The notes beneath the pieces are model-generated. The model was not told the DNA's origin. It ran no database searches and saw nothing but the letters and a program-made list of their open reading frames with translations. The translations under genes and the position numbers were made by a program. A DNA stretch of 64,000 bases from Pseudoclavibacter endophyticus (GTDB taxonomy: Bacteria > Actinomycetota > Actinomycetes > Actinomycetales > Microbacteriaceae), in contig NZ_WBJY01000002.1 in the NCBI RefSeq assembly GCF_008831085.1, forward strand, positions 248,001 through 312,000. The letters are read 5' to 3'. Shown one piece after another: positions 1 through 8,901 of this stretch (the first letter of the stretch is position 1; every line of letters starts with the position of its first letter).

Positions 1-2
1 CC

Positions 3-776
3 GTCGCGCATCCCGTCACTGACTTCCCAGAGGTCGGCACGGTCGAGTTCCGAGACGCCGGATTCACCTACCCGGGCGCCGACGCGCCCGTGCTGACCGG
101 TCTCTCGTTCACGGCGAAGCGGGGCGAGACCGTCGCGGTCGTCGGCTCGACCGGTGCGGGCAAGACGACGCTCGTGGGGCTGATCCCTCGACTCTTCGAC
201 GCCACCGAGGGCAGCGTGCTCGTCGGCGGCGTCGACGTTCGTGAAGCCGACCCCGAGCTGTTGTGGAAACAGATCGGCCTCGTGCCGCAACGGCCGTTCC
301 TCTTCGCCGGTACGATCCGCTCCAATCTCCGGTTCGGCAACGAGCGGGCGAATGAGGACGACATGTGGCGCGCCCTCGAGATCGCCCAGGCCCGCGATTT
401 CGTCGAGAAGAAAGACGGCGGGCTCGATTCGCGCGTCTCACAGGGAGGAACCAACGTGTCGGGTGGGCAGCGACAACGACTGTCGATCGCGCGGGCGATC
501 ATTCACGAACCCGACATCCTCGTCTTCGACGACTCGTTCTCCGCGCTCGACCTCACGACCGATGCGAAGCTGCGGCGGGCGCTGTGGAGCGAGCTTCCCG
601 ACGTGACGAAGATCGTGGTCGCGCAGCGCGTCTCGACGGTCGCGGATGCCGACCGCATCGTCGTCCTCGACGGCGGGCGCGCCGTCGGCATCGGCACGCA
701 CGACGAGTTGCTCGAAACGTGCGACACCTACCGCGAGATCGTGGAATCCCAGCTCGGAGCGGAGGCGGCACGATGA
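3..776 (+). CDS. ABC exporter half, C-terminal ATPase part (5' end outside window)
   Basis: This is the last 257 codons of an ABC exporter subunit; the membrane domain lies before the window. The reading frame is open from base 3. The nucleotide-binding domain shows Walker A (GSTGAGKTT), a Q-loop region, a canonical signature NVSGGQRQR and the Walker B stretch ILVFDD. Two catalytic positions are degenerate: Asp replaces the usual Glu after Walker B, and the switch His is Gln (VVAQRVST). This is the pattern of the inactive site in heterodimeric exporters of the TmrAB/BmrCD type. The stop overlaps the next start (ATGA), so both halves are translationally coupled and probably form one transporter in the cytoplasmic membrane. 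The substrate (drug, lipid or peptide) is unknown. Confidence 0.93.
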   Translation, partial: VAHPVTDFPEVGTVEFRDAGFTYPGADAPVLTGLSFTAKRGETVAVVGSTGAGKTTLVGLIPRLFDATEGSVLVGGVDVREADPELLWKQIGLVPQRPFLFAGTIRSNLRFGNERANEDDMWRALEIAQARDFVEKKDGGLDSRVSQGGTNVSGGQRQRLSIARAIIHEPDILVFDDSFSALDLTTDAKLRRALWSELPDVTKIVVAQRVSTVADADRIVVLDGGRAVGIGTHDELLETCDTYREIVESQLGAEAAR

Positions 777-2839
777 GCGCGATCGAGCACGCGAGCGCTG
801 ACGGGGGCCTTTCCGAGGAGGAGGCGGAAGAGCTCGAGCGCGCCCAAGAGGCCATGCGTCAGGCCGGCGGCGGCGACGGGGGCATGGCGGGCGGCAAGCC
901 CAAGCGGTTCTGGCCGAACTTCAAGCGCCTGCTCGGGCTGCTCGCGCCGTTCAAGGTCGTGCTGTGGTCGGTTGTCGTCATGGGCGCCGTCGCGGTGATC
1001 CTGCAGGTCGCGACCCCCAAGATCCTCGGTGAGGCGACCAACGTCATCTTCGAGGGCGCCATCTCGGCCCAGCTCCCGGAGGGGCTGACGCAGGACATGG
1101 TCGTCGAGAGCCTGCGCGCGCAGGGTGAGGACGACTTCGCCAACATGGTCGGCGCCATGAACATCACGCCGGGTCAGGGCATCGACTTCGAGCGGCTCGG
1201 CATGATCGTGTTGTTCGTGCTCGCGCTGTATCTCGCGGCCGAGTTCTTGATGTGGCTGCAGGGCTATCTGATGAACCTGATCATGGTGAAGGCCATGTAC
1301 AGGCTTCGCGGCCGCGTCGAGGAGAAGATCCACCGCCTGCCCCTGAGCTACTTCGACCGAGTCCAGCGCGGGGAGCTGCTGAGCCGCGTCACGAACGACA
1401 TCGACAACATGACGCAGGCGCTGCAGCAGTCGCTCTCGGGAGCCGTGACGAGCATCCTCACCGTCTTCGGGGTGCTCATCATGATGTTCTCGATCTCGTG
1501 GCGGCTCGCGCTCGTCGCCCTCTGCATCGTGCCGCTGACGGGCATCGTGATCGGTGTCATCGGCCCCCGCTCGCAGAAGGCCTTCACGGAGCAGTGGCGG
1601 CGCACCGGTCGCCTGAATGCCCGCGTCGAGGAGTCGTTCTCGGGTCACGCCCTCGTCCGCGTCTTCGGGCGCGAACGCGACGCGAGGGACGCCTTCGAGG
1701 CCGAGAACGAGCAGCTGTTCAAGGCCAGCTTCAAAGCGCAGTTCCTGAGCGGCATCATCATGCCGGCGATGATGTACATCGGGAACCTCTCGTATGTCGC
1801 CCTTGCGGTCGTCGGAGGCCTGCTCGTCGCGAGCGGCAATCTGCGGCTCGGCGATGTGCAGGCATTCATCCAGTACTCCCAGCAGTTCACGCAGCCCTTG
1901 ACGCAACTCGGCGGCATGGCGGCCGTTGTGCAGTCGGCCACGGCGTCGGCCGAGCGGGTATTCGAACTGCTCGACGCCGACGAAGAAGAGGCCGACGCGG
2001 CCGACGCACCCGAGCCGGCCCGCGGCGACGGCACGATCGAGTTCCGAGACGTCGCGTTCAGCTACGACCCCGAGACCACCCTCATCCACGACCTGAACTT
2101 CACGGTGAAACCGGGTCAGACGGTCGCCATCGTCGGCCCGACAGGGGCGGGGAAGACGACGCTCGTCAATCTCGTGATGCGCTTCTACGAACTCGACTCC
2201 GGCTCGATCGTGCTCAACGGGCAGGACACGGCGGCACTGCGCCGCCACGACGTTCGTGCACGCACGGGCATGGTGCTCCAAGATCCGTGGCTGTTCCAGG
2301 GCACGATCCGCGACAACATTCGGTACGGAAACGAAGACGCCGGTGAGGAAGAGATTCTCGTCGCCGCTGAGGCGACCTACGTCGACCGATTCGTGCGGAC
2401 CCTGCCTGACGGCTACGAGACGGTGCTCGACGAGGAAGCCTCGAACGTGTCGGCCGGCGAAAAGCAGCTGATCACGATCGCGCGCGCATTCATCGCCGAC
2501 CCGGAGGTGCTGATTCTCGACGAGGCGACGAGCTCGGTCGACACCCGCACGGAGCTGTTGCTGCAGAAGGCCATGGCCGCGCTCCGGCAGGGCCGCACGA
2601 GCTTCGTCATCGCGCACCGGCTGTCGACCATCCGCGATGCCGACCTCATCCTCGTGATGGAGAACGGCGGCATCGTCGAGCAGGGCACGCACGATGAACT
2701 GCTTGACGCGAAGGGCGCCTATTGGCGGCTCTATAACTCGCAGTTCGAGCAGGCGGCGGTCGAGGTCGATGACACGCCGGTCACAACCGGAGCGGTATCG
2801 ATTCCCGCGCCTCCGCCGGGCGGCGGCATGATGGGGTGA
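773..2839 (+). CDS. ABC exporter, full half-transporter (membrane domain plus ATPase)
   Basis: A 688-residue protein starting at the ATG that overlaps the upstream stop by four bases. Residues 1-45 are an acidic, glycine-rich tail. Residues about 55-350 form the six-helix exporter membrane domain with the coupling motif around LPLSYFDRVQRGELLSRVTNDID. The C-terminal ATPase has Walker A (GPTGAGKTT), Walker B with catalytic Glu (LILDEATSSVD) and the switch His (VIAHRLST). Its signature is atypical (NVSAGEKQL instead of LSGGQ), which complements the degenerate Walker B and switch of the partner. The pair should therefore have one consensus and one degenerate ATP site, as in heterodimeric multidrug-type exporters. 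The function is inferred from family and the cargo is unknown. Confidence 0.93.
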   Translation: MSAIEHASADGGLSEEEAEELERAQEAMRQAGGGDGGMAGGKPKRFWPNFKRLLGLLAPFKVVLWSVVVMGAVAVILQVATPKILGEATNVIFEGAISAQLPEGLTQDMVVESLRAQGEDDFANMVGAMNITPGQGIDFERLGMIVLFVLALYLAAEFLMWLQGYLMNLIMVKAMYRLRGRVEEKIHRLPLSYFDRVQRGELLSRVTNDIDNMTQALQQSLSGAVTSILTVFGVLIMMFSISWRLALVALCIVPLTGIVIGVIGPRSQKAFTEQWRRTGRLNARVEESFSGHALVRVFGRERDARDAFEAENEQLFKASFKAQFLSGIIMPAMMYIGNLSYVALAVVGGLLVASGNLRLGDVQAFIQYSQQFTQPLTQLGGMAAVVQSATASAERVFELLDADEEEADAADAPEPARGDGTIEFRDVAFSYDPETTLIHDLNFTVKPGQTVAIVGPTGAGKTTLVNLVMRFYELDSGSIVLNGQDTAALRRHDVRARTGMVLQDPWLFQGTIRDNIRYGNEDAGEEEILVAAEATYVDRFVRTLPDGYETVLDEEASNVSAGEKQLITIARAFIADPEVLILDEATSSVDTRTELLLQKAMAALRQGRTSFVIAHRLSTIRDADLILVMENGGIVEQGTHDELLDAKGAYWRLYNSQFEQAAVEVDDTPVTTGAVSIPAPPPGGGMMG

Positions 2840-2870
2840 CGCGTCGGGGCCCGGGACGGATCGGACGCGC

Positions 2871-2905
2871 GAGGGTACCCGAGCACGGCCGGAACGGGTA
2901 CCCTC
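2871..2905. terminator. Perfect 11-bp inverted repeat, terminator or operator
   Basis: GAGGGTACCCG at 2871-2881 is repeated in inverse at 2895-2905 around a 13-base loop. Each arm itself contains the palindrome GGGTACCC. It lies between the exporter stop (2839) and the AraC regulator start (2940). There is no T-run, so it could stop exporter transcription or act as a two-site operator for the regulator gene. Confidence 0.55.
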
Positions 2906-2939
2906 CCGGGAAGGACGGGCGCCACGAGGAGGTGGTTGC

Positions 2940-3941
2940 GTGCATCACGCCTCCGTGCCGGGGCTTCCGGCGCCGCTTCGCGCGTTCCCCGCGATCCGTT
3001 CGCGAGATCCTGCGGAAACGCACGCCGCCGCGACCAGGCTCATGAATCAGCACAGGATGCGCGTGCTCGGCAGCGCCGAGGCCTTCGACGCCGATATTCG
3101 CCGGGCCGAGGTCGGCAACCTCGGCCTCCTCTCGTTCGCCTACGGCGCCCCCGTCGAGATCACGCCCGCTCCGCTCGAGTCGTTCGTCGCCGTGCACGTG
3201 CCGCTCGCGGGTCGTCTCGACATCACCGCCCAGCGGGGTGAGCCGCGGACCGCGAGTGTCGGCCCGGGTGCGGGAGCCATCATCTCTTCGACCGACCGGG
3301 TCCGCATGCGTTGGTCACGGAACCTCCGACTGCTCGTGCTGCGCATCGATCGCGAGCGGCTCGAAGCCAAACTGCGCGACGATTCGGGTGCGTCGCGACC
3401 CGGCGACCTCGTCTTCGAGCCGGTCGTCGGGCATGGCGCGGCGGACCGCGCCATCGCGAACGCGATCCGAACCGTGCATTCGACGGCCGAGCACTTCGGG
3501 GCGGCCGGCGTGCCAGCGGAGCTCGCGGGCGAGCTCGAAGAGCTCATCGTTTCGCTCCTCGTCCTCGAGCACCGTCACAGTCGGCGCGAGGCGACCGATG
3601 GGCGGCGCTCCGGGACACCGCGGGTCCTCCCTGCCGCGCGTGAGGCGCTGCGAGCGTCGGGCGCGGAGCGCGTGACGGTGGCCGACCTGGCCCGCGCCGC
3701 GCACGTCAGCGAGCGCACGCTCTACGAGGCGTTCCGTCGCGAGGCGGGATGCAGCCCGATGGCGTGGGTGCGGCGGTACCGGCTGGAGGCGGCGCGACGG
3801 GTGCTCGCTGCCGCCGGACCGGCCGACGGCACGACCGTCATCGCCGTCGCTCGAGCGCACGGATTCGGCCACGCTGGTCGGTTTGCCGCCGAGTACCGTG
3901 CGCGCTACGGTGAACCGCCGTCGGCCACCCTGCGCGCCTAA
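2940..3941 (+). CDS. AraC-family transcriptional regulator
   Basis: A 333-residue cytoplasmic regulator. The GTG start at 2940 is supported by AGGAGG at 2927-2932, seven bases upstream. Residues about 45-220 resemble the AraC-binding-like sensor domain of FeaR-type regulators. The C-terminal third holds the double helix-turn-helix of AraC proteins: VTVADLARAAHVSERTLYEAFRREAG, then MAWVRRYRLEAARRVL and the second helix pair with HGFGHAGRFAAEYRARYG. It directly precedes the flavin monooxygenase gene at 4123 on the same strand, 181 bases apart, and is the obvious candidate activator of that gene in response to its substrate. The ligand is not predictable. DNA binding is secure from the motif; the target is inferred from position only. 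Confidence 0.9.
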   Translation: MHHASVPGLPAPLRAFPAIRSRDPAETHAAATRLMNQHRMRVLGSAEAFDADIRRAEVGNLGLLSFAYGAPVEITPAPLESFVAVHVPLAGRLDITAQRGEPRTASVGPGAGAIISSTDRVRMRWSRNLRLLVLRIDRERLEAKLRDDSGASRPGDLVFEPVVGHGAADRAIANAIRTVHSTAEHFGAAGVPAELAGELEELIVSLLVLEHRHSRREATDGRRSGTPRVLPAAREALRASGAERVTVADLARAAHVSERTLYEAFRREAGCSPMAWVRRYRLEAARRVLAAAGPADGTTVIAVARAHGFGHAGRFAAEYRARYGEPPSATLRA

Positions 3942-4122
3942 GGCTCAGCGCACCCACCGCCGGAGAGGCACGCTCGCGATCCGAATCCCGCGGGTGCCAG
4001 CCGGTTTCCGCGGAAATCGATCCTCACGCCCGCGCGCACCGCAGCGCACCCGTACGGTGTTCGCACCGCGCGCGCCAAGGACGGCGCATCGCATCTGCCA
4101 GGCATCAAAGGAGATCCAGGCC

Positions 4123-5352
4123 ATGACGAACTCCGACACCGCAACCCCGACCGAGGCTGCACCGGCTGCGCCATCCGCAGCATCCCACCCGCCGCGCCCC
4201 CACGAGACGGCCAGTCCCGCCGGTGCATCCGGGAACGGCGACGAGCGCGCGGCGGAGCTCCTCGCCCGCGCCCGTGAGCTGGGGCCGATCTTCGAGGGCG
4301 CAGCGCGCGACGCCGAACTCGAGCGGCGCCTGCCCGATCGGGTTGCGCAGGCCATGCGCGACGCCGGCATCTTCTGGATGAAGTCGCCCGTCGAGCTCGG
4401 CGGCAGCGAGCTCGATCCGATCGGCTTCAGCGACGTGCTCGAGGAGATCGCCTATCACGATGCCTCGGCCGCATGGGCGACGATGGTCGGCAACGGCACG
4501 ACCGGCACGATGGCCGGCTGGCTGCCCGCCGAGGGAGTCGCCGAGCTGTTCGGCGGCGAGCGCCTCCCCATCGTCGCCGGGCAGTTCACGCCGCGCGGGA
4601 CGGCCGTGCCCGTTGACGGGGGCTACCGCGTGACGGGCAAATGGGGCTTCGGCAGCGGCATCGATCACGCCGACTGGGTGGTCGGGGGCTGCATCGTCGA
4701 GGGGACGGGCGCGCCGATCTTCGCCGTCGTACCGAAGGCGGAGGCGAACGTGCTCGGAAACTGGAACGCCGCCGCATTGCAGGGCACGGGCAGTCACGAC
4801 TTCACGCTCGAGGAGGTGTTCGTGCCGGCCTCGCGAGCGATGCCGGCCTATGGCGGAATCCCGCAGCGCGGCGGCGCAATCTTCCGCCAGCCCATCATGA
4901 TCTTCATCTCGAACGAGCTCTCGCCCATCGTTGTCGGCATCGCCCGCCGGGCGATCGACGACATGATCGCGCTCGCGGAGACCACGACTCGCTCACTCGC
5001 CGGCGGCCTGCCGAGTCGGGCATCGTTCCTCAAGGCCCTCGGCAAGGCCGAGGCGATGTGGCAGGCCGCCCGGGCCGTGTATCGCGGGGCCGCGCAGGAC
5101 GGATACGGCGTCGTCGCCGCCGGCGGGGAGATCGACGAAGACACCGTCGCTGAACTTCGCGCGCGGCACACGCTGGCGGCCGAGCTCTGCGACGAGCTCG
5201 TGCGCGACTTGTTCAGATATGGCGGCGGGCGCGTGCTGTCAGTGGAGGCGCCCATGCAGCGACACCTGCGCAATCTGCTCGGCGTGCTGCAGCACATCTA
5301 TCTGTCGGAGGAGAACTACGAGCTCGCCGGGGCCGCACGCCTCAAGCGGTAG
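4123..5352 (+). CDS. Flavin-dependent monooxygenase of acyl-CoA dehydrogenase fold (HpaH/HsaA-like)
   Basis: 409 residues. The ATG at 4123 follows AAAGGAG at a good distance; a longer in-frame extension upstream lacks coding character. Residues 1-35 are a low-complexity Ala/Pro/Ser tail. The rest has the three-domain acyl-CoA dehydrogenase fold: an N-terminal helical part (LERRLPDRVAQAMRDAGIFW), a middle beta domain (GYRVTGKWGFGSGIDHADWVV) typical of flavin group D monooxygenases, and a C-terminal acyl-CoA-dehydrogenase type-2 domain ending RHLRNLLGVLQHIYLSEENYELAG. Such enzymes use reduced flavin from a separate reductase to hydroxylate phenols or other aromatics. No reductase gene is adjacent. 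The AraC regulator just upstream probably controls it. The substrate is unknown. Confidence 0.85.
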   Translation: MTNSDTATPTEAAPAAPSAASHPPRPHETASPAGASGNGDERAAELLARARELGPIFEGAARDAELERRLPDRVAQAMRDAGIFWMKSPVELGGSELDPIGFSDVLEEIAYHDASAAWATMVGNGTTGTMAGWLPAEGVAELFGGERLPIVAGQFTPRGTAVPVDGGYRVTGKWGFGSGIDHADWVVGGCIVEGTGAPIFAVVPKAEANVLGNWNAAALQGTGSHDFTLEEVFVPASRAMPAYGGIPQRGGAIFRQPIMIFISNELSPIVVGIARRAIDDMIALAETTTRSLAGGLPSRASFLKALGKAEAMWQAARAVYRGAAQDGYGVVAAGGEIDEDTVAELRARHTLAAELCDELVRDLFRYGGGRVLSVEAPMQRHLRNLLGVLQHIYLSEENYELAGAARLKR

Positions 5353-5460
5353 GAGGCGTGGGAGTGGCGGTGGCAGCCTGGTCAATCGAGCGTGTCGGGC
5401 CGGTGCGGGCGCAGCAGCGGAGCAGCGCAGCCGCGGTCGCCGCGGATCGGCCACGGCACA

Positions 5461-6183
5461 TCAGGACCTCTGGGTCCACAGGTCCGTCCAGCGCACGCCG
5501 AGGTCGCGCGCGAGTCGGCGCACGGTCGGCAGCGACATGCCCACGACCGTCGAAGGATCGCCCTCGATGCGCTCGATGAAGGCGCCGCCGAGCGAGTCGA
5601 TGGTGAAGGCGCCCGCAACCTTGAGGGGCTCACCGCTCGCGATGTACGCGTCGAGTTCGTCATCGCCCAGGTCGTCGACAAAGGTGACGGTGGCGCTTGC
5701 AACGGCGCCGACGCCCCGCCCCGCGTGCCCATCCCGCCGCTCCACGAGCCAGTGGCCGGACCACAGCGTGCCGGTACGGCCGCGCTGCGCCAGCCACCGC
5801 GCGCGGGCCACCTCGGGCTCGTGGGGCTTGCCGTGCACGACGCCGTCGAACTCGAACATGGAGTCGCCGCCGAGCACGAGCCCGTTCGCCGGCACATCAC
5901 CCTTCGGCGATGGGGAGGGCGATGGCGCGGCAGGGACGTCCGACGGACGCCGAGTGGGTTCGCCCGTTGCCGGCCGCTCGGCCACGTCGAGCGCCTTGCG
6001 CCGCGCGAGTTCGAGCACGATGTCGGCGGGCGCCAGGTCGGCCACGGTGAGACCGCGGCCCTCCGCGTAGTGCTCAATCGCCCAGTCTTCATCGACGCGC
6101 GAGGGCACGATCAGTGGTTGCACGCCCGCCTGTTCGAGCAGCATCTTGCGGGCGGGTGAGGTCGAGGCGAGAGTCAGACGCAC
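5461..6183 (-). CDS. maf: Maf-like nucleoside triphosphate pyrophosphatase
   Basis: 240 residues. It has the Maf N-terminus RLTLASTSPARKMLLEQAGV (residues 2-21), the catalytic-region sequence LGGDSMFEFDGVVHGKP, where LG-D and KP are family hallmarks, and the C-terminal block GAFTIDSLGGAFIERIEGDPSTVVGMSLPTV. Maf proteins hydrolyse non-canonical or modified nucleoside triphosphates to monophosphates in the cytoplasm. A Pro/Ser-rich insertion around residues 75-95 is unusual. In many actinobacteria maf lies in the acyl-CoA carboxylase neighbourhood. Here it is separated from the accE/accD genes by a methyltransferase, an enoyl-CoA hydratase-type gene and a thioesterase gene. It converges with the monooxygenase gene upstream. 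Confidence 0.93.
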   Translation of the reverse strand: MRLTLASTSPARKMLLEQAGVQPLIVPSRVDEDWAIEHYAEGRGLTVADLAPADIVLELARRKALDVAERPATGEPTRRPSDVPAAPSPSPSPKGDVPANGLVLGGDSMFEFDGVVHGKPHEPEVARARWLAQRGRTGTLWSGHWLVERRDGHAGRGVGAVASATVTFVDDLGDDELDAYIASGEPLKVAGAFTIDSLGGAFIERIEGDPSTVVGMSLPTVRRLARDLGVRWTDLWTQRS

Positions 6184-6203
6184 CCGGCAAGGCTAGCGTC
6201 GCC

Positions 6204-6231
6204 GGCGCCCGGCGCCCGGCGCCCGGCGCCC
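6204..6231. repeat. Four tandem copies of GGCGCCC
   Basis: Four perfect head-to-tail 7-base units, each containing the palindrome GGCGCC, lie in the 128-base divergent spacer between maf and the methyltransferase gene. The copy number may vary between strains by slippage and the tract may influence either promoter. Confidence 0.8.
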
Positions 6232-6311
6232 GTCGCCGGATGCTCGTCCGGCGGCGGTGCGGAAGTGTCGGAGGCGTGAGGTACCGTCGGCGATGCGATG
6301 GAGGGAGCTCG

Positions 6312-7691
6312 ATGGCGGGCAGTGGAAGTGGCGCGGGCGAGGCCGCGGCCGGCGCGACGCGCAGTGCAAGGGACTCGGGCCCGCCCCCGGGGGCGGAGCT
6401 CGAACTCGAGCCAACCGGCATCGCCCACGGTGGCTTCGCGGTTGCACGGCACGAGGGGCGCGTCGTGTTCATCGCGGACGGCATTCCCGGTGAGCCGGTC
6501 CGCGCCCTCATCACGGAGTCGAAGGCGTCGTTCTCGCGCGCCGTCGCCATTGCTCCCCTCACGCCGAGCGAGCACCGCATCCAGCACGTCTGGCCAGAGG
6601 CCGGCATCGATCGTGCCCCCGAGCTTCGCGCCGGCGGCGCCGAGTTCGGCCACATCCGGTTGCCGCATCAGCGGGCCCTCAAGGCCGAGGTCGTCATCGA
6701 CGCGCTGCAGCGCTTCGGGGGCGTCGAGGGGAGCGACCTTCGTTCGCTCGTCGTCGCGCCGATGCCCGGCGACGACGACACGAGCGGCACGAGGTGGCGT
6801 ACGCGCGTCACGCTGCACATCGACGACGAGGGCCGGATCGGCCCGTACGCCGCGCGCTCGCACCGCGTCATTCCCGTGACGAGCCTGCCGCTCGCGGTCA
6901 CCGAGCTCGAGGCGCGCGCTCCGCTCGACGGCACGCTCCCCGAGCTCAGCCACGGCGGCGGGACCGTTCGACTCGGCACGGGAACCGGCGAACGGCGCGG
7001 TCCCGGCCGCGTCGACCTCGTGGCATCGGCGGGTGACGGCGCGCACGTCCGCGTGCGGCTCGAGCGCGGCCCGAAGCAAAGGCCGGCCGGCGTGATCACG
7101 GAGCGCGCCCGCGGCATCGATTTCGCGGTCGACGAAGACGGCTTCTGGCAGGTGCACCGGCACGCCGCCGATGCGCTGGCCGAGACGGTCGCCGACCTCG
7201 CGGGGCCGCGCCTCGATCCCGAAGCTCAGCACCTCGACCTGTACGGCGGCGTCGGCCTCTTCGCGGCGACGTTCGCGAGTCTTGGCGCGCCATACGTGGA
7301 GACGGTCGAATCAGCGGCTGGCGCCACCGAGCACGCCCGCCGCAACCTCGCCCCGTGGCGGGGACCCACGGCGGTGACGGCTCGCGTCGACCGCTACCTG
7401 CGTGACCTCGAGGGCGAGCTCACCGCAGCAGATCGCACCGACCTCGCCGCCGGCACGATCCTGCTCGACCCGCCGCGAGCCGGCGCGGGCCGAGAAATCG
7501 CGAACGCCATCGCCGCCCTTCGCCCGGCCCAGATCATCTACGTGGCCTGCGACCCGGTGGCGCTCGCGCGCGACGTTCGGACGCTCCGCGACGACGGCTA
7601 CGTGCTCGATGAGGTTCGGGCGCTCGACCTCTTTCCCAACACCCACCACGTCGAGTGCGTGGCACGGCTCGTCCGCGAGGGCACCGCATGA
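6312..7691 (+). CDS. Class I SAM-dependent RNA methyltransferase, TrmA/RumA (uracil-C5) family
   Basis: 459 residues. The ATG at 6312 follows GGAGGGAG by about six bases. After a Gly/Ala-rich leader, residues about 33-95 form a TRAM-like RNA-binding domain (ELEPTGIAHGGFAVARHEGRVVFIADGIPGE). The C-terminal half is the Rossmann methyltransferase: the SAM loop LDLYGGVGLFAATFASLG, the catalytic neighbourhood LLDPPRAGAG, and the nucleophile region IYVACDPVALARDV, whose Cys corresponds to the covalent catalyst of TrmA/RumA. The family makes 5-methyluridine in tRNA or rRNA; which RNA is the substrate here is not determined. The four-Cys iron-sulfur motif of RumA is not evident. The stop overlaps the next start (ATGA). 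Confidence 0.88.
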   Translation: MAGSGSGAGEAAAGATRSARDSGPPPGAELELEPTGIAHGGFAVARHEGRVVFIADGIPGEPVRALITESKASFSRAVAIAPLTPSEHRIQHVWPEAGIDRAPELRAGGAEFGHIRLPHQRALKAEVVIDALQRFGGVEGSDLRSLVVAPMPGDDDTSGTRWRTRVTLHIDDEGRIGPYAARSHRVIPVTSLPLAVTELEARAPLDGTLPELSHGGGTVRLGTGTGERRGPGRVDLVASAGDGAHVRVRLERGPKQRPAGVITERARGIDFAVDEDGFWQVHRHAADALAETVADLAGPRLDPEAQHLDLYGGVGLFAATFASLGAPYVETVESAAGATEHARRNLAPWRGPTAVTARVDRYLRDLEGELTAADRTDLAAGTILLDPPRAGAGREIANAIAALRPAQIIYVACDPVALARDVRTLRDDGYVLDEVRALDLFPNTHHVECVARLVREGTA

Positions 7692-8770
7692 CGTCGCCAC
7701 CGAAGGACGCTTCGGGCGCCGTGCTGTTCGAACAGCGCGGCGGCCTGGGGCTTGTCACGCTCAACCGCCCGCGCGCCATCAACGCGCTGAGCCACGACAT
7801 GGTGGTGACCATGCACCGCGGGCTCGCCGCGTGGGCGGCCGATGACCGCATCCACGCCGTCGCGATCCGGGGCTCGGGAGATCGCGGCCTGTGCGCGGGC
7901 GGCGACGTCGCCGAGCTCGCCACGCTGATGCGCACCGACCCAACCGCGGCCGCGGCGGAAGCGGCGTCGTTCTTCCGAGACGAGTACCGGCTCGACCGCG
8001 CCGTGGCCCGCTATCCCAAGCCCTATGTCGCCGTCATGGACGGCATCGTGCTCGGCGGCGGCGTCGGGGTCTCGGCCCATGGTTCGCACCGTGTCGTGAC
8101 CGAGCGGTCGAAGGTCGGCATGCCCGAAACGGGGATCGGCCTGTTTCCCGACGTCGGCGGCACGTGGCTGCTGTCGCGGGCGCCGCAGGGCGTGGGCGTC
8201 CTGATCGCCCTCACGGGCACGCCGGTCGGAGCAGGCGATGCGATTCGGGCGGGCATCGCCGACGCCTTCGTGCCGAGCGAGCGCCTCGACCGGCTGCTCA
8301 AGCTCCTCGAGACTCGCTCGGCCGACGACGCCCTCGTCGAGGTGCGCGCGGAGGCGCCGTCCGCCGCGCTCGAGTCGGAGGCGGGATGGACGCAGCGGCT
8401 GGGTGAAGCGACGAATGCTGCGACCGCGATCGCGATGATCGAGGCCGCCGCCGATGCCGGGTCCGACGCCGCGGCCGGGGCGCGCGACGTCATCGCGACC
8501 CGCTCGCCGCGCTCGCTCGCCGTGTCATTCGAGGCGATCCGCCGGGCCGCCGACCTGCCCGATCTTGAGACCGCGCTCATGCAGGAGTATCGGCTCATGC
8601 TGCGAATGGTCGCGGCCCCCGACTTCGCCGAGGGCGTGCGAGCACAGCTCATCGACAAGGACCGCAACCCCTCGTGGACACCGGCGACCCTCGCCGAGGT
8701 GACGGCCGACGACGTCGACGCCGTCTTCGCGCCGCTCGCCGACGGCGACCTCACGTTCGCAGAGAACTGA
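7688..8770 (+). CDS. Enoyl-CoA hydratase/isomerase family protein, 3-hydroxyisobutyryl-CoA hydrolase-like
   Basis: 360 residues, coupled to the upstream methyltransferase by ATGA. Crotonase-fold motifs are plain: GLVTLNRPRAINALSHDMV, the oxyanion-hole loop RGLCAGGDVAEL, and VMDGIVLGGGVGVSAHGSHRVVTE followed by MPETGIGLFPDVGGTWLLSR. The last block, the length and the C-terminal extension (NPSWTPATLAEVT) match 3-hydroxyisobutyryl-CoA hydrolases of valine catabolism more closely than simple hydratases of about 260 residues. The predicted reaction is thioester hydrolysis of 3-hydroxyisobutyryl-CoA in the cytoplasm; a general enoyl-CoA hydratase activity remains possible. Confidence 0.87.
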   Translation: MTSPPKDASGAVLFEQRGGLGLVTLNRPRAINALSHDMVVTMHRGLAAWAADDRIHAVAIRGSGDRGLCAGGDVAELATLMRTDPTAAAAEAASFFRDEYRLDRAVARYPKPYVAVMDGIVLGGGVGVSAHGSHRVVTERSKVGMPETGIGLFPDVGGTWLLSRAPQGVGVLIALTGTPVGAGDAIRAGIADAFVPSERLDRLLKLLETRSADDALVEVRAEAPSAALESEAGWTQRLGEATNAATAIAMIEAAADAGSDAAAGARDVIATRSPRSLAVSFEAIRRAADLPDLETALMQEYRLMLRMVAAPDFAEGVRAQLIDKDRNPSWTPATLAEVTADDVDAVFAPLADGDLTFAEN

Positions 8771-8901
8771 TCCTCGCCTGGTCCGCGGTGCGCCGGCACG
8801 GTCCGCGCACGTCATCCGGGTGGGATCGCTGGGGGCGTCGATCCGGCGCCCACGAGGCCCGCCTGACGCGGCGTGCTCCGGCCGAAGGGCGCGCTGCGGG
8901 C

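Noticed and set aside
728..2692. A 654-codon open frame on the minus strand opposite the ABC exporter
   Set aside because: It is a shadow of the GC-rich exporter gene; its composition is Arg/Glu/His-rich with no recognisable domain, while the plus-strand frame has every ABC motif.
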